Assembly (NCBI GenBank): GCA_008690995.1
Contig: VRMN01000001.1
Location: 2,604,001-2,668,000, forward strand
Origin: Porphyridium purpureum
Lineage: Eukaryota; Rhodophyta; Bangiophyceae; Porphyridiales; Porphyridiaceae
Direction of reading: 5' to 3'
DNA length: 64,000 bases
Shown piece after piece: positions 20,137 through 30,776 of this stretch. A program made the position numbers and the translations under genes. Each line of letters opens with the position of its first letter. The first letter of the stretch is position 1. The notes under the pieces were generated by a model. The model was given only the letters and a program-made list of their open reading frames with translations. It searched no databases and was not told the origin of the DNA.

Positions 20137-22257
20137 TTAGTCGGTACGTACGGCAGCATAGATGCTCGTGACAAATGCCAGACTGGCACCCGTTCCGACA
20201 GCGCCCACGATCAGAGCAAATGTGATGGAGATGACGGCCATGTAGCACAAGTACAGCACCGTCGAGACGAAAAAGTACTGACCCTGCCCGAGATTGATGA
20301 GGTAGTATACGCCATACAGAAAAACGTACAGCCCAGACGACGCCGACGACAAAAAGCTGGGCCACCACCATCGGTAATCCTCCAGAATCAGCTTAAGGTA
20401 CACCACCGATATGCTGGTTTCGGCAGCCGTGACCAGCAGGACTGCATACACCAGCAAAAGCATCCCAAACATGAGATAGTATTCGTTCTGCCATATACTA
20501 TTCAGCACGAACAGCAGCTCCACGCACACAACGCCGAACGGCATCCCACCCGCAATCAGGTAGAGTGGTGCACCCATCATGCCCGACTGCTGCGGGATTT
20601 GACGCGGAACCTGGTTCACGCGCGAAGGGAAGCGGGTCTGCGCGTCCGACGGAAAGCCGAGCTTCGCGCCTACGAATACCAGAGGGCACGAAATTCCAAG
20701 CCAGACAAAAAGCAAAAGTAAAATCGTGAAAAAGGGCGTGACGCTGATGGAGCCGCGCAACCAAAGCAACACGTTTGTGAACAGAAAGACAATGAAGACA
20801 AAGCCAGGATACGCAAGCGACGTGCCCAGCGCCAGTCCCTTCCAAGTACTTGCACCGAAGAGCTTCACCATTCGAGCTATCACAAAGCCGGCCACAATGC
20901 TTGAAATTGGGAACATGAACAGCAGCGCCGTCAAAAGCGCGCCACGGTGCACGACCGACAAGAAGCCGAGCACGCACATGACCAGAGCCGCCACAGCCAC
21001 GATCGCGATTTGAACACCCGTGGCGCACGCTATCGCAAGCACGGGCCAGTTTTGCGGCGGACGGAAAACATCGCCGCCGACCAATTTCCAACCGGTCTCG
21101 AAAAGCGCCTCGTCTGCCTCGTCATGGTCAGCGTAGCGCTTCAAGTCTTTGCGCAGTGTGCGCAGAAGGACGAGCGCCAGCGCACCTGTCAATAAGAGGC
21201 CCAGCAGCAGTGAATTCCCCAATGCCATGAGCTGCAGGTCATGTTGGTTTCGAGATACTTTCAGGATTGGATCCCAACGTGTGGCCCAAGACAGGTCGCT
21301 CGGCTCAAATTTGACCGAGTACGTATACAGAACGGTCTGGAACGGACGCGTGCGGTCTAAAGCAAAGAACGGTACGGGCGCTGCCGCGGTCGCTCCAACA
21401 CTAGACGTTTCCGAGTACTTGAGACACATGTCTTTCGCCTTTTGCGGATCGAGGGTAGGGTTATCCACACTGTAGTCGATGGACATTGGGCGTGCACGAA
21501 ATCCGACCACGCGGAACATCTTGTCTGATACGGAGAGCGAATCGCTGAGCGAGATCTGCGGTGTGTTGACAAGTACAGTAAACATCAGATGGTTGAACAA
21601 CACCAACGTCCGTTCTTTGCCCAAATCGTACTCTGCAGCCTCGGCGGAACCCGGGCCTGGCGATCCCTGCCCTGGTGAGCTTGGGCGGCGATGTGTATGC
21701 TGAATCATTTCGAGCGTTGTGGTCTTGCCAATATTCAGGGTCTGGCCCAGCGGAATGCCTTGCGTGAGGCGAGGTCCGAACAAGTTGGACTGCGGGGTCA
21801 ACTCGGACACTAACGGCATCTGGTCAAGAGACATGCGCACATGGTAGCGCTCCTGAATCCGCTTCGCCATCGTACGCAATTCCGTTGCGGTCATGTTCTT
21901 CTCACACAGCACCGCACAGTCCTCGTTGACCATCATGTGCACGTTGTACGCTGTAGGATGTTCGCGCTCACCGAGCAGGATCTGGCCAAGGCTGACGTGC
22001 GTTAACGCGCGCGGAGAGCCATCACGCTGTACGGGTACATCTGCGGGGACGCACTGCGCAACCGAGTAGTACGCATACGGCACCTTGTTGCGATTCGACG
22101 TGAGCTTGCTCGCGACGATCTCGATGGGCGCGCCCTCCTCGTAGTCTGTGGGGACACCGGGGACATACAGCGCACGTACAGTGCTCGCTAGAAGCAGCAC
22201 CAGCGCTAGCGCCAGCACTAGCGCAGGCAGTCCAACACCAAATCGCTTCCTACACAT
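20137..22257 (-). CDS. TM9SF: TM9 superfamily nonaspanin (EMP70/TM9SF), 706 aa
   Basis: A complete TM9SF protein. An N-terminal signal peptide (residues 1-29, ending ...LASTVRA) is followed by a lumenal domain of about 320 residues and then nine predicted membrane helices. Family hallmarks are present: SDLSWATRWDPILK before the first helix, GWKLVGGDVFRPP after it, the N-Q-V-P-R-Q-I-P loop, and a C-terminus of the form FVTSIYAAVRTD, equivalent to the Golgi-retention tail of plant and animal members (usually KxD/E, here RxD). Length is normal for the family (590-760). These proteins sit in Golgi and endosomes and help sort membrane proteins with glycine-rich helices, adhesion and copper transport in various species. 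The ATG at 22257 directly precedes the signal peptide, so the start is secure. Confidence 0.93.
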   Translation of the reverse strand: MCRKRFGVGLPALVLALALVLLLASTVRALYVPGVPTDYEEGAPIEIVASKLTSNRNKVPYAYYSVAQCVPADVPVQRDGSPRALTHVSLGQILLGEREHPTAYNVHMMVNEDCAVLCEKNMTATELRTMAKRIQERYHVRMSLDQMPLVSELTPQSNLFGPRLTQGIPLGQTLNIGKTTTLEMIQHTHRRPSSPGQGSPGPGSAEAAEYDLGKERTLVLFNHLMFTVLVNTPQISLSDSLSVSDKMFRVVGFRARPMSIDYSVDNPTLDPQKAKDMCLKYSETSSVGATAAAPVPFFALDRTRPFQTVLYTYSVKFEPSDLSWATRWDPILKVSRNQHDLQLMALGNSLLLGLLLTGALALVLLRTLRKDLKRYADHDEADEALFETGWKLVGGDVFRPPQNWPVLAIACATGVQIAIVAVAALVMCVLGFLSVVHRGALLTALLFMFPISSIVAGFVIARMVKLFGASTWKGLALGTSLAYPGFVFIVFLFTNVLLWLRGSISVTPFFTILLLLFVWLGISCPLVFVGAKLGFPSDAQTRFPSRVNQVPRQIPQQSGMMGAPLYLIAGGMPFGVVCVELLFVLNSIWQNEYYLMFGMLLLVYAVLLVTAAETSISVVYLKLILEDYRWWWPSFLSSASSGLYVFLYGVYYLINLGQGQYFFVSTVLYLCYMAVISITFALIVGAVGTGASLAFVTSIYAAVRTD

Positions 22258-22689
22258 TCCCCGTTTCGTTCCCGTGCCTCTTGATGCATCTGGTTGCTCC
22301 GTATGTAGCCTTACCCAAGAAACATCTGGTCTAGCTCGTGCGGCATACGATCATCGAGAAGGTCACGCGCTGCATAGTAAAACACAACTTGTTTATTAGA
22401 TGCTTCACGCAACCGATCACATGTCCGCTGACCGCACACGAAATGGTTCGTGTTCCCTCGATGCGGTCGGCACGGGAATACGCTAGCAGTAGCGGGCTGC
22501 ACTCATCCATTGAGTCCCCTTATGGTGAACAATTTGACAACGTCGCCTGTATCATCACAGAAAAAGAACCATCCGGCCACGCGGAAAGCTTGCCTGCATG
22601 CGTTTTGTAAGGCACGAAACCAGTCAGCAGAATCGGCAGTGGTAGAGGCGGCCAGTTTGATGGCGCTCTAAAGTGCGCCATATTCTCGT
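22258..22689. other. 5' flank of the nonaspanin gene
   Basis: No coding evidence. No TATA box or GTAC pair as clear as those elsewhere in the window. Confidence 0.35.
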
Positions 22690-24480
22690 ATCACGTGACT
22701 ACCATGTCCCAGCGAAGCGAGTCATTCACTGCCGTGTTCATCCGAATCATTTTCTGGCTGCAGTGAAAGCCTTCATTCACAGCCACTTGCGTTGAGTACT
22801 CGAGCAGCTGCTCGAACGGCGCCATGTTCTCGCTGTCCTTTGCGCTTTCAGGCTCCAATCAAACACAAGCGTCTTCGTCATGCGGCCGAATATGTCTAGA
22901 ACAAACGAGTCGCTGGTGCTTTGAAAGCGACTGTCATGTTCAATGTTGTTGAGCAGTAGTTCCGCGCCGCGCGGATGGTGCAAACCTGCTGCGCCGTTGT
23001 GGGAAGGCAGATGGTTAACATTGCTCAACTTTGCAGAAAGGAACTGTGTTCGCACATGAACCCGAGAGCCCGGAAACCTGCATTCCAGCGAAAAGTTCTT
23101 CGTTCTCGTTGTTGAGCAGCAGTGCATGTCGTTGGACTGTTCTCTGAATCTCATCATGTATAAGCGCAAATATGGCATGATGTACTGGTTGGTCCCGTTA
23201 TGGTAAATCTTGACAAGCGAAAGGTCGCACGCTCGGCACATGCCTTCACTTTCAACGCGAGGCTGGCCAAACTTGCAACGTAAAATGTCTTAGCGAGGTA
23301 AGCTGGTCAGCGCGAGAGCAAAAGTCAAAAGCGTCGTCCAGGCTCCTCCGGGCGGGTGACCTTGTACAAATACTCAAAGTTCGAGGTCCTTATCGCATAG
23401 GGATAGAATCTCTTTCAGCTTGTCTTCCTTGATCGAATGAAGTATGTAGAGTAGAACCAAAGCGATTTTTAAACGATCTGGCAAATTTCTGTTAGAGGAT
23501 CCCTTTACACCCTGCTGCTTGTTCGCATCAATTAAGACGGCCTTTCTGCAGTTCATCCAGGCCTTCCATGGCGCTGTCCGGCGCATGCCCGCACGTTTGC
23601 ACTGGTTCTTCATATTACATGCCGGGAAGCCGAAGTCACCTGTTTGCGAGCGTACTTGGTGGATAGTGCAATCAAACCCAAAAACGCGCGTACCGCACCC
23701 ATTTTCAAAGGCGGATGACCTGCGTACACGGCACTTGGCCAAATCGGTACCCTGTCTCTACGGTCAGCGTGGTATCTTCGCGCGAGTATCAAGATGGAAA
23801 CCGGAAGCTTTCATGGGCCTGCAAATATTCAGACAAGTAGGCTACGTCTGCTGCATATCAACCTTCATGCGCTTCGCGATATCCACGTGAGGCGCTTCTT
23901 TTCTGTCAAAAAAGCAATTTTGCCATCACAAGAAGGCGCCCAATTCATCTTGCGAGCAGACGAGGCGCCCTTTGACGAATTTCGAAACATTCGCGGCGGC
24001 CCCTGCACGGTGTCGCTACAATCATTTTAACGTCACCACCATTCTCCCGTACCGTGAGCTCCAAATTAAACTCAATTAAACCCTCCTTCACGTCATGGTT
24101 CTACTCGCGCTCGATGTCGCCGAGCATTTTCTGCAGTTTCAGCGACGATGGGGTCGACCTCTTGTCCAAGCCTGCTGGCCATAGCAGCAAAGTTGTGGAC
24201 CCAGCGGGAGTATGTTTCACGATGGGCAGCACCTATGCGCCAATGTCAGTACGTTCGTTGCAATACTCAATAAACACGACAGTCGGCGGACCAGCTTCTG
24301 GGGTCCCAAAATTCTTAATCTTTCTAAATTTCTCATACCTAGCGAGCTTTTCAAACAAATGGCCGCTCTACATCTTGCTTACTGCGCTCGTGTCCAGAGA
24401 ACGATCCTCACCTCCCGCCATGCCCATCACCACTGCCGCTCCAGACACATAAAGACCATAGCGCCGACCTCTGTTTTACA
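22690..24480 (-). pseudogene. decayed coding region of unknown origin
   Basis: No intact gene, but several minus-strand stretches read like real protein interrupted by stops and frame changes. About 24470-23900 reads GTPEAGPPTVVFIEYC..., then segments with KLQKMLGDIE and LIEFNLELTVREN. About 23700-23380 gives an uninterrupted run with FGFDCTIHQVRSQTGD and a Lys/Leu-rich end (ALVLLYILHSIKEDKLKEIL). About 23240-22690 has LLLNNENEELFAGMQ and, in another frame, APFEQLLEYSTQV, before a stop near 22690. I cannot name a family and cannot show the three blocks were one gene. Alternatives are a dead host gene, an old transposon, or unspliced exons. Confidence 0.3.
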
Positions 24481-25203
24481 CTTTCCCTCCGTCCAAGATA
24501 TCAAAATGTCTTCCGAACTCAACGAGTCTCAGGAGTCTCTGCAGCATACATGGAAGCGCATAAGCATCCATGTCATTCATTGCCTCCCTGCCTCTCGCTC
24601 TTCCTGTGCGTCCGGCTGAAGCACTTCAATTCCACTGGAACGTTTTGGCCACGCGCCTCTGTTCAACATCGCTGGGCTCGCAGCTGCGAAACTGAATTTT
24701 CCCGCTGCATGACGACACTTGTGGTGTTGCACGAAAAGGCCTTACGCGGAACGGGACCCGTACTTCTGCGCGCAGGCGCGCCACGGCCGCGCCAGGGGGT
24801 TGCGCAGCACACGGGTGGTCTTCTTACAACGACGAGGGTGCGATATCCTGCGCCCCGCTCCACACTATTTGAGATCAAGAGAAGCCTTTATGAAGACAAG
24901 CCTCCAAAGACTCTTGGCTAGAAGCGGCAAAGGCGGACGGCACAGCCTGCACCGCTCGTCTCTTACGTACCCAAACCTAGTCCATCACGAATCTGACGAG
25001 ATGCGCTGCACGAGATGGTCGCAAGTCACTCCCACAACAGAGGCTCGAGTCTCTTGATCTGCAGTAACGTTGTCCGTCAGACGCACCTCTTCCGTTGGAG
25101 GCGCAGTCGCATTTCGAGGGGAGTTGGAGACTGATTTGTGGCTTTGGCGTTCGCTTGGTCGTGCGTGAGACTCCAAGCGCGTGCAGACGAGAAGAGACTG
25201 AAC
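24481..25203. other. 5' flank of the CHMP6/VPS20 gene
   Basis: No gene seen. An open frame runs into the CHMP6 gene from a GTG at 25138 but the myristoylation-type start at 25204 is preferred. Confidence 0.35.
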
Positions 25204-26004
25204 ATGGGGAGTTGTCTGGGTAGAGAGGAAACGAAGCCTGCGGGCGCTGGGACGAAGGCCGCGACAGAGAAGGATGTGAAGTCTACGGCTGCGGCACCGG
25301 CATCGAGCGTGAACGCAGCAGCTTCTGCGGCTCGCGTGGAGAAGGCGCCGCCACCTGTGAGGCCGAAAGTGACCGTCACGCCAAAGGACCAGGCAGTCCT
25401 GGACGTGAAGAATGGCCGTGATCAGCTCGAACAGTACAGGAAGAGGACGGACGTGGCCATCGCTCAGCAGGATCAAGTGGCGCGACAGCTTGTAAAGGAA
25501 GGCAAGTTGGAGCGCGCGAAACTAGCTTTGGAGATGAAGCAGTTGTTGCAAACCAAAGTGAACCGCGCAGACAAGCAGCTGCGGAACGTGGAGAAGCTTC
25601 TCGCGGAGATTGAGTCCACGGCTTTGTCCAAGGAGATCATTGAAGGCATGGAGCAAGGCAATTTGGTTCTCAAAGAGCTGGCAAAGGATTTGACTGTCGA
25701 GCGGGTTGATCGGCTGCTGGAGGAAACAGAGGAGCAGGCACAGCTCCAGCGTGAGATTGGAGACCGACTGGCGGCGAACCCGTTGTCCTCAGCAGAAGAG
25801 GAGAACCTGGAGCGCGAACTGGACCAGCTCATGGCGTTGAACGCGCCGGTGCCAGCTGTTGCGAACCCGTCGACTTCTGCTGTGAAGAATGCGTCGAATC
25901 CAACAGGCGAGAAGAATGTATCATCATCTATGTCGCATCCCCCAATCGACGGTTCGGCCAAGACCAAGGCGCCGAAAGTCGCGGCCTCCCCCGTGCCGGC
26001 GTGA
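25204..26004 (+). CDS. VPS20: ESCRT-III subunit CHMP6/VPS20, 266 aa
   Basis: The start at ATG 25204 gives MGSCLGREE..., an N-myristoylation signal (Gly2) with a likely palmitoylated Cys4, as in CHMP6/VPS20; this decides the start over a GTG-led extension. After an Ala/Pro-rich linker (residues ~15-65) comes the Snf7 core of basic helices (KDQAVLDVKNGRDQLEQYRKR, then LVKEGKLERAKLALEMK) and the acidic C-terminal helices (EETEEQAQLQREIGDRL). The segment EENLERELDQLMAL near residue 225 fits an MIT-interacting motif for VPS4. Family role: CHMP6 links ESCRT-II to Snf7/CHMP4 filaments on endosomes for multivesicular-body sorting and membrane scission. A disordered Pro/Ser/Thr tail of ~45 residues is longer than usual. 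It is convergent with the CS-domain gene. Confidence 0.87.
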   Translation: MGSCLGREETKPAGAGTKAATEKDVKSTAAAPASSVNAAASAARVEKAPPPVRPKVTVTPKDQAVLDVKNGRDQLEQYRKRTDVAIAQQDQVARQLVKEGKLERAKLALEMKQLLQTKVNRADKQLRNVEKLLAEIESTALSKEIIEGMEQGNLVLKELAKDLTVERVDRLLEETEEQAQLQREIGDRLAANPLSSAEEENLERELDQLMALNAPVPAVANPSTSAVKNASNPTGEKNVSSSMSHPPIDGSAKTKAPKVAASPVPA

Positions 26005-26867
26005 AAGGGGACTGGTATTCCAGGCCCCGTGACGAGACGTGTGAACGCAGGCATCGCAGACATACCGTCAAGGTGTCGGGCGGTGCAGCGGTTTTACAGA
26101 TCGGCGGGAGGAAGGAAAAGCACGTGCGATTGAGCAAGCGTATGCGTGATTCCAGACGATAATGGCAATCGCTCGAAACGATTAACACTAAAGAGCGGTG
26201 CGACATGCTGCAGGCAAAGTGCGGTCCGCGCTAAAAGATAGGCACAGCACGCAGCTCAAATATACCCGGACTCTTCAAGCCATGACGTCGTGCTGAATGA
26301 GAGAGCTATTTTCTAGCAAAGTCTTGCGGAAAGTCGTGATGCACTCGAATAGCTGTGGCTTGCAAATTTAATGCTTGTTTCGAAGACGTCTAATGAAGTT
26401 TAATCATACGTACTTTGACTTTGACGCCACGAAGCGCCATACTGCAGATGGAGCTAAAGCAAGAGCCAGCCAACCGCGACACGGGAGCAAACCGAGAGAC
26501 GCATCAATCCTTCGAAAAGAAGCAAGGTGTTCCGACAAGTGCCGCTGCACTGACGGTCTGTTTGGAAAGAGCGAGCGGCACTCAGCGAGAAGATCTTGCT
26601 GGCTAGAGGATGAGCGCCTAGCAAGATAGATGTTTCAGAACCTGAGCGGCGCGAGTAGACAGCGCCGCGGTGCTCAAAAAATGACATACGGCCGAGTATG
26701 AATGTCTCCTCAGCCAGACATTACAGACCTGATTCATACACGGGTCTGACGAGCGTCGCTTTTTCTTGCTCTTCTTTTCACGACACAGGATGCCCTGGAC
26801 GTCTTCTCGGACCAAAATAGCAGTCAAATTCAGAGTCACCAAAGATGTTTAGCCTGTGTAAGTCATC
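26005..26867. other. intergenic region between convergent genes
   Basis: About 860 bases holding the 3' flanks of CHMP6 and the CS-domain gene. Small frames are present but none has supporting features; no repeat or RNA gene was recognised. Confidence 0.4.
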
Positions 26868-27620
26868 TCAGCTATTTGTCTTCCATTCATCTGTCTGTTT
26901 TGGCGAGTCGGGAAGCACTCCGTGAGACTTCATGCGCTCCTTGAAGGCAGCATGTGCGTAGCTCCACGCTTCTGCGAATCTCATTCCATCGGCACCCTTG
27001 CGCTCGATACGTTCTGGGATGTCGTCCAGACTAATTTCAGAATGACCTTTGCCGGCACATGTCCACCAAACATGTGCATTGGCGATTGGTACCTTTTTCG
27101 TGACCTCGAGCTCCACGACCTTGTTCCCATCTTCTGTCGTTTGCACACTCCAATCAGCCATCCCGTCCTCATCAATTTCAACGTCGTACGGAAAGTCCAT
27201 CTCATGCAGTGTGCTCCCACTAACTTTGACGCAAACGTAGCAGTCCTTGTGGTCTGTATCACCTCGCTGTTTCACTATAACCAGCACATGCTTGCCACGC
27301 GTATTCGAAGGCAGTCTGAATCGAATCCACACTTTCTTGGCATCCTGCGTCCACTCGTACTCTGACTCGTGGGGCCACCAGACGCGCTGGTGACGACCTT
27401 CATTGTCGGGCGGCGGGCATTTCTCTTTCGCGAGTTCGACGGTCTTTTCCGGCTCGTCGGTAACCCCAACAGACAATGGTGCACCGTCACCAAATGTGAC
27501 CGACGTCGACTTGTCAAACTTGGTCACTCGCGGGCGCGTACGAGCCTTCATTTCTTGCGGTTCTTCTTCTTCGTCAGAAAGCAGCGCACCTAGCCTGTCC
27601 CAGCGCGAGTAATCGACCAT
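26868..27620 (-). CDS. CS-domain (NudC/p23-like) protein, 250 aa
   Basis: The first ATG in frame is at 27620 (MVDYSRWDRLGALLSDEEEE); the frame is open upstream only from a GTG. An acidic N-terminus is followed by a CS domain at about residues 85-195: YEWTQDAKKVWIRFRLP opens it as in NudC proteins, and a Trp-containing strand (DGMADWSVQTTEDGNK) and VWWTCAGKGHSEISLDDI close it, matching the WW..v..g.peIdt..i ending of NudC-family CS domains. Such domains are Hsp90 co-chaperone or client-binding modules acting in the cytosol, on dynein, beta-propeller proteins and others. The C-terminal ~45 residues form a charged tail. Exact subfamily (NudC, NudCD2/3 or a plant BOB1-like protein) cannot be fixed by eye. 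Confidence 0.78.
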   Translation of the reverse strand: MVDYSRWDRLGALLSDEEEEPQEMKARTRPRVTKFDKSTSVTFGDGAPLSVGVTDEPEKTVELAKEKCPPPDNEGRHQRVWWPHESEYEWTQDAKKVWIRFRLPSNTRGKHVLVIVKQRGDTDHKDCYVCVKVSGSTLHEMDFPYDVEIDEDGMADWSVQTTEDGNKVVELEVTKKVPIANAHVWWTCAGKGHSEISLDDIPERIERKGADGMRFAEAWSYAHAAFKERMKSHGVLPDSPKQTDEWKTNS

Positions 27621-27881
27621 CTTGGAGGTCACAAATGAGCGCTGCGTGCACCGTGCTTCGTTTCATCGATCGGCCGCGGTTTCTCAAACTGGTATGGGCC
27701 AGGGAAAAGCATCCGCCTCGAATCCGCCTCGAGTCCAGGAGCGCCCGTCTTGAAAAGTGCAAGACAATAGGTGATTCAGGCGAACGGGACAAGTGGTGAT
27801 TCACATACTTTAAGATAAAATAAACAAGTTGAAGGACCAGTCTCGAATTCTCCTTTCCTCGCACATCACTGTGGCTTAAAT

Positions 27882-30776
27882 CTATGCGCGTTCGGCCCAC
27901 AGCACAAACTCTTCAAAGCTAAACGAGTCACTAGGGTGGGATTCGAGGTTGTCGACCAGCATCATGAGATCTGCCGTGTCGTGGCCGCGGTCCTGTTCCT
28001 CATCGACAAGGGCCTTCAGGTTTGTACAAAAATCGCCCAGCTCGCTGGCATCTAGTACGCCATCCCCGTTACTGTCCAACGCACCAAATACAAGCCGCAG
28101 CTGTGCGCGATCCTCTTTCGACACCAGACTTTCCATCTGCTTCACAATGGAACGCGAGCGCCTTGTAGTCGAGTCCATAGACTCATGACTGCGAAGCAAG
28201 CTCGACAAAGAAGCATCTTCATCATACTCGTCAACCATGACCGTAACGTCAGGTGGGCTGGCACTGCTACCGGACATTAGCTCATTTTGAACTTCTGCTT
28301 CCTCTGCCTGTTGCTGCTTTTGGTCCTGTCGCTCTCTCTGGATTCGGTACACCAGCTGAATGATAATTTTTAGACTCGCACGGAGACTTTCCCAACCTGG
28401 ATGCAGCTCGGCGGCAAGCAAGTCGCCGGCAGATGACGACTGATTTCGCTTGAACGTTCTTGCTTTCCCTGGAGATGCATCGCTACTCGAGCCATCACTG
28501 GAGCCGAGCGCAACAGCAGCGAGCTGCTGAAAGGATGCACTTTTCCCCGACGGAGTCACAACGTCATCATAATCCTCAATCGGTCTACCAATCTTGATGA
28601 CGAACTGGGCGCCGTCTTCCGAGATCTTAAGCAGAGCCCCGCGATTGCTGTACTGACCGCAGTAGTTTGGTGCTGTAAAAAGAGTAGTAATCATCGGGTA
28701 CTTGAATGTTGTGGTCCGACTTCTCGAATAATGGTACGAAACACCAGACTTCGCGACCTGGTGGCCCCGAATGACGCCAGACAATTCGTTTGCCTGAAGA
28801 AAATCTTCAACAAGGGCAAACCCGATCAACCACGAGCATCCACGCGCTTCATTGCGCTGGTAGCGGCACGCCAAGAAGGTTGAATAATCCTTCTCACTCA
28901 TAGTCAAAACGCCGCGCTCCGGTAAGGGATCCGACCACAGCAGATCGCAAAACGGACCAGCCAACGGTGGTTCACGGAAGCGGTCAATCTTGTCAATCTG
29001 CTCCAGTTTCTTCACGCCCGGTGACAATCCTGCGTGCGCGCAGAAAAATCGTGGTGGCGGCGCCTCGTCCAGCTTTTGGCCGTTCGTGGACGGAGAGGGT
29101 ACGTCACTACACGTTACCAAGGCACACAACGGCATCTTGTCAAAACACTCCAGCAATGATGCGTACACAGTCGCGTCATACTTGACTGCGCACTCCTGGC
29201 TAAAACTGATGCCTTCCAAATACGTCTTGAACGTCATGGCGCGACTCTCATGATTGCCGCGAAGCAAAGTGATCTGCGAGGGATACCGCAGCTTCATGCA
29301 GAATAAATACATTGCGATCTCAAACGAGTGACACCCGCGGTCCACGTAATCGCCAAGAAAGAGCCATTTGCTTGCAGGCTTCAAGCAATGTGTGTGCTCG
29401 TGAATATCCTCACTCTTGTACGCTGCGTTGAGCAAGTCAATAAACTGCCCGTGCAGGTCGCCAAAGATGGTGACGGGGGCCTCCACTCGCACCATGTTCG
29501 GTTCGCTTTCAAGCAGCATTGCCGTACTCGACACAACGCGCTCCACAACGGCGACGGGCAGCAGTGCGCCCGGAACCAGTGGCACATAATGGGACACCAA
29601 GCCAGTGGTAGAAGATCTATTCGGCGAGCTGCGCGGACCATCATCGCAGTTAAGTGTCTCATTCTCACCTAGAGAAGTCTTTTTCGGCTCCTGCGCCGGC
29701 AGCGGCTTGGACTTGCTCTCAAGAATAGGACTCTCGTCAATGTCCGAATCTGGATTCACGGGACCCGTTGGAAGCTCCACAGATGCATTTTTGATCCCCC
29801 ACTGAGACTTCTCTCGAAAGGGCTGCTGAGCAAGCTTTCTGAGTACACGAGACACGATGGGCAGCCCGTCTGCATCAAAGTAGTAGTCCGGGTCAGAATC
29901 ATCGAGCACGTTGACCGATGCGGCTTTTGCGTGGTCTCCATCAGCATCCGAACCTCCAAAATCATCCGTTGAGTCGTGCTCAACCAGCGAATCGTCACAT
30001 CCTATGCTCTGCGCGTCCATGCTTCTGCTTTCATCTGCAAAAGACGTGAGCTCCTGCGACCATGACTCTGTGTCGCTTTTTGTTTCTGTCAGCACGGAGC
30101 GGGCCGCTGATCCGGTGGCAGATGGCTGCCTCTTGTGCTTCACATGTGGAGAAGGCAACTTCACATCGCTCACGCTGCGTGGCATCTCGTTAATTCTTCG
30201 CGAGCCCGTCTTCGCTGGAGAAAATGCAGACGAGTCGGAGTAGAGATTCAACTCCTTGACACCAGAGTCGACTCGTACCATGCGCATGGGAAATAATGAC
30301 GTTGATCTACCTCGTACTCGCATTGGTTGGATCACTTTTGTCGATGACGAGGTAAGAGATCCAGTTCCTGAAGAGCGCTCGGTCGACGGATGTCGCGGCA
30401 CACCAGCGCCCGTGCGGGCGCTGAGCCGTATTGGGGCCGCTGAATGTCGCACGCTCACTCCCTTCATTGCCGCGATATCTGCGGCCAATTCGTCGGTGTC
30501 CGGCTGCAACATGAATTCCAGAATTTCAGACACCTTACTCCTCTGCGAATTGATACTCGACATTCTTCTGCGAGGCACCAATCTGGGCGTGGGCCCAGGC
30601 GTGGGCCCAGGCGTGGGCCCTGGCGTGGGCCCCGGCATGGGCCCTGGTTTGGGCTGTTCGGAGCCGCCGCCGACAATCGAGTCTGCATTCAAATTCATGG
30701 TGATCTGCGGTGTTGCATGCTTCTGCGTGATATGATCATGATCCCCTCGACCGTCCATTCCCAAATTCTGCGCCAT
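27882..30776 (-). CDS. calcineurin/PPEF-like Ser/Thr phosphatase with C-terminal EF-hand region, 964 aa
   Basis: The start is taken at ATG 30776 (MAQNLGMDGRGD); the frame extends upstream only to a TTG. Residues 1-~400 are a Ser-rich, probably disordered regulatory region with a PGPT tandem repeat. The metallophosphatase domain covers ~425-780 with all PPP signatures: FGDLHGQF (~440), LGDYVDRG (~472), LLRGNHESR (~505), HAGLSP, WSDPLPE, RGHQVAKSG and FTAPNYCGQY. The sequence between them (KLDRF-type IDRFREPPLAGPFCDLLWSDP) is closest to calcineurin A (PP2B). A hydrophobic amphipathic stretch near ~802 (LKIIIQLVYRIQRERQ) could be a regulator-binding helix. The C-terminus holds an EF-hand loop DSNGDGVLDASEL (~897-909) and a second, degenerate hand. 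Catalytic plus Ca-sensing parts in one chain is the PPEF/RdgC layout. Predicted role: calcium-regulated dephosphorylation in the cytosol. Confidence 0.88.
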   Translation of the reverse strand: MAQNLGMDGRGDHDHITQKHATPQITMNLNADSIVGGGSEQPKPGPMPGPTPGPTPGPTPGPTPRLVPRRRMSSINSQRSKVSEILEFMLQPDTDELAADIAAMKGVSVRHSAAPIRLSARTGAGVPRHPSTERSSGTGSLTSSSTKVIQPMRVRGRSTSLFPMRMVRVDSGVKELNLYSDSSAFSPAKTGSRRINEMPRSVSDVKLPSPHVKHKRQPSATGSAARSVLTETKSDTESWSQELTSFADESRSMDAQSIGCDDSLVEHDSTDDFGGSDADGDHAKAASVNVLDDSDPDYYFDADGLPIVSRVLRKLAQQPFREKSQWGIKNASVELPTGPVNPDSDIDESPILESKSKPLPAQEPKKTSLGENETLNCDDGPRSSPNRSSTTGLVSHYVPLVPGALLPVAVVERVVSSTAMLLESEPNMVRVEAPVTIFGDLHGQFIDLLNAAYKSEDIHEHTHCLKPASKWLFLGDYVDRGCHSFEIAMYLFCMKLRYPSQITLLRGNHESRAMTFKTYLEGISFSQECAVKYDATVYASLLECFDKMPLCALVTCSDVPSPSTNGQKLDEAPPPRFFCAHAGLSPGVKKLEQIDKIDRFREPPLAGPFCDLLWSDPLPERGVLTMSEKDYSTFLACRYQRNEARGCSWLIGFALVEDFLQANELSGVIRGHQVAKSGVSYHYSRSRTTTFKYPMITTLFTAPNYCGQYSNRGALLKISEDGAQFVIKIGRPIEDYDDVVTPSGKSASFQQLAAVALGSSDGSSSDASPGKARTFKRNQSSSAGDLLAAELHPGWESLRASLKIIIQLVYRIQRERQDQKQQQAEEAEVQNELMSGSSASPPDVTVMVDEYDEDASLSSLLRSHESMDSTTRRSRSIVKQMESLVSKEDRAQLRLVFGALDSNGDGVLDASELGDFCTNLKALVDEEQDRGHDTADLMMLVDNLESHPSDSFSFEEFVLWAERA
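30584..30652. repeat. 12-base tandem repeat (GGCGTGGGCCCA-type) inside the phosphatase gene
   Basis: About five units, coding on the minus strand for PGPT/PGPM repeats near residue 45-65. In frame, so a protein repeat rather than a separate element. Confidence 0.8.

Noticed and set aside
30584-30652. Tandem 12-base repeat as a possible CRISPR-like or minisatellite array
   Set aside because: It has no spacers and is in frame inside the phosphatase gene, coding for PGPT repeats.
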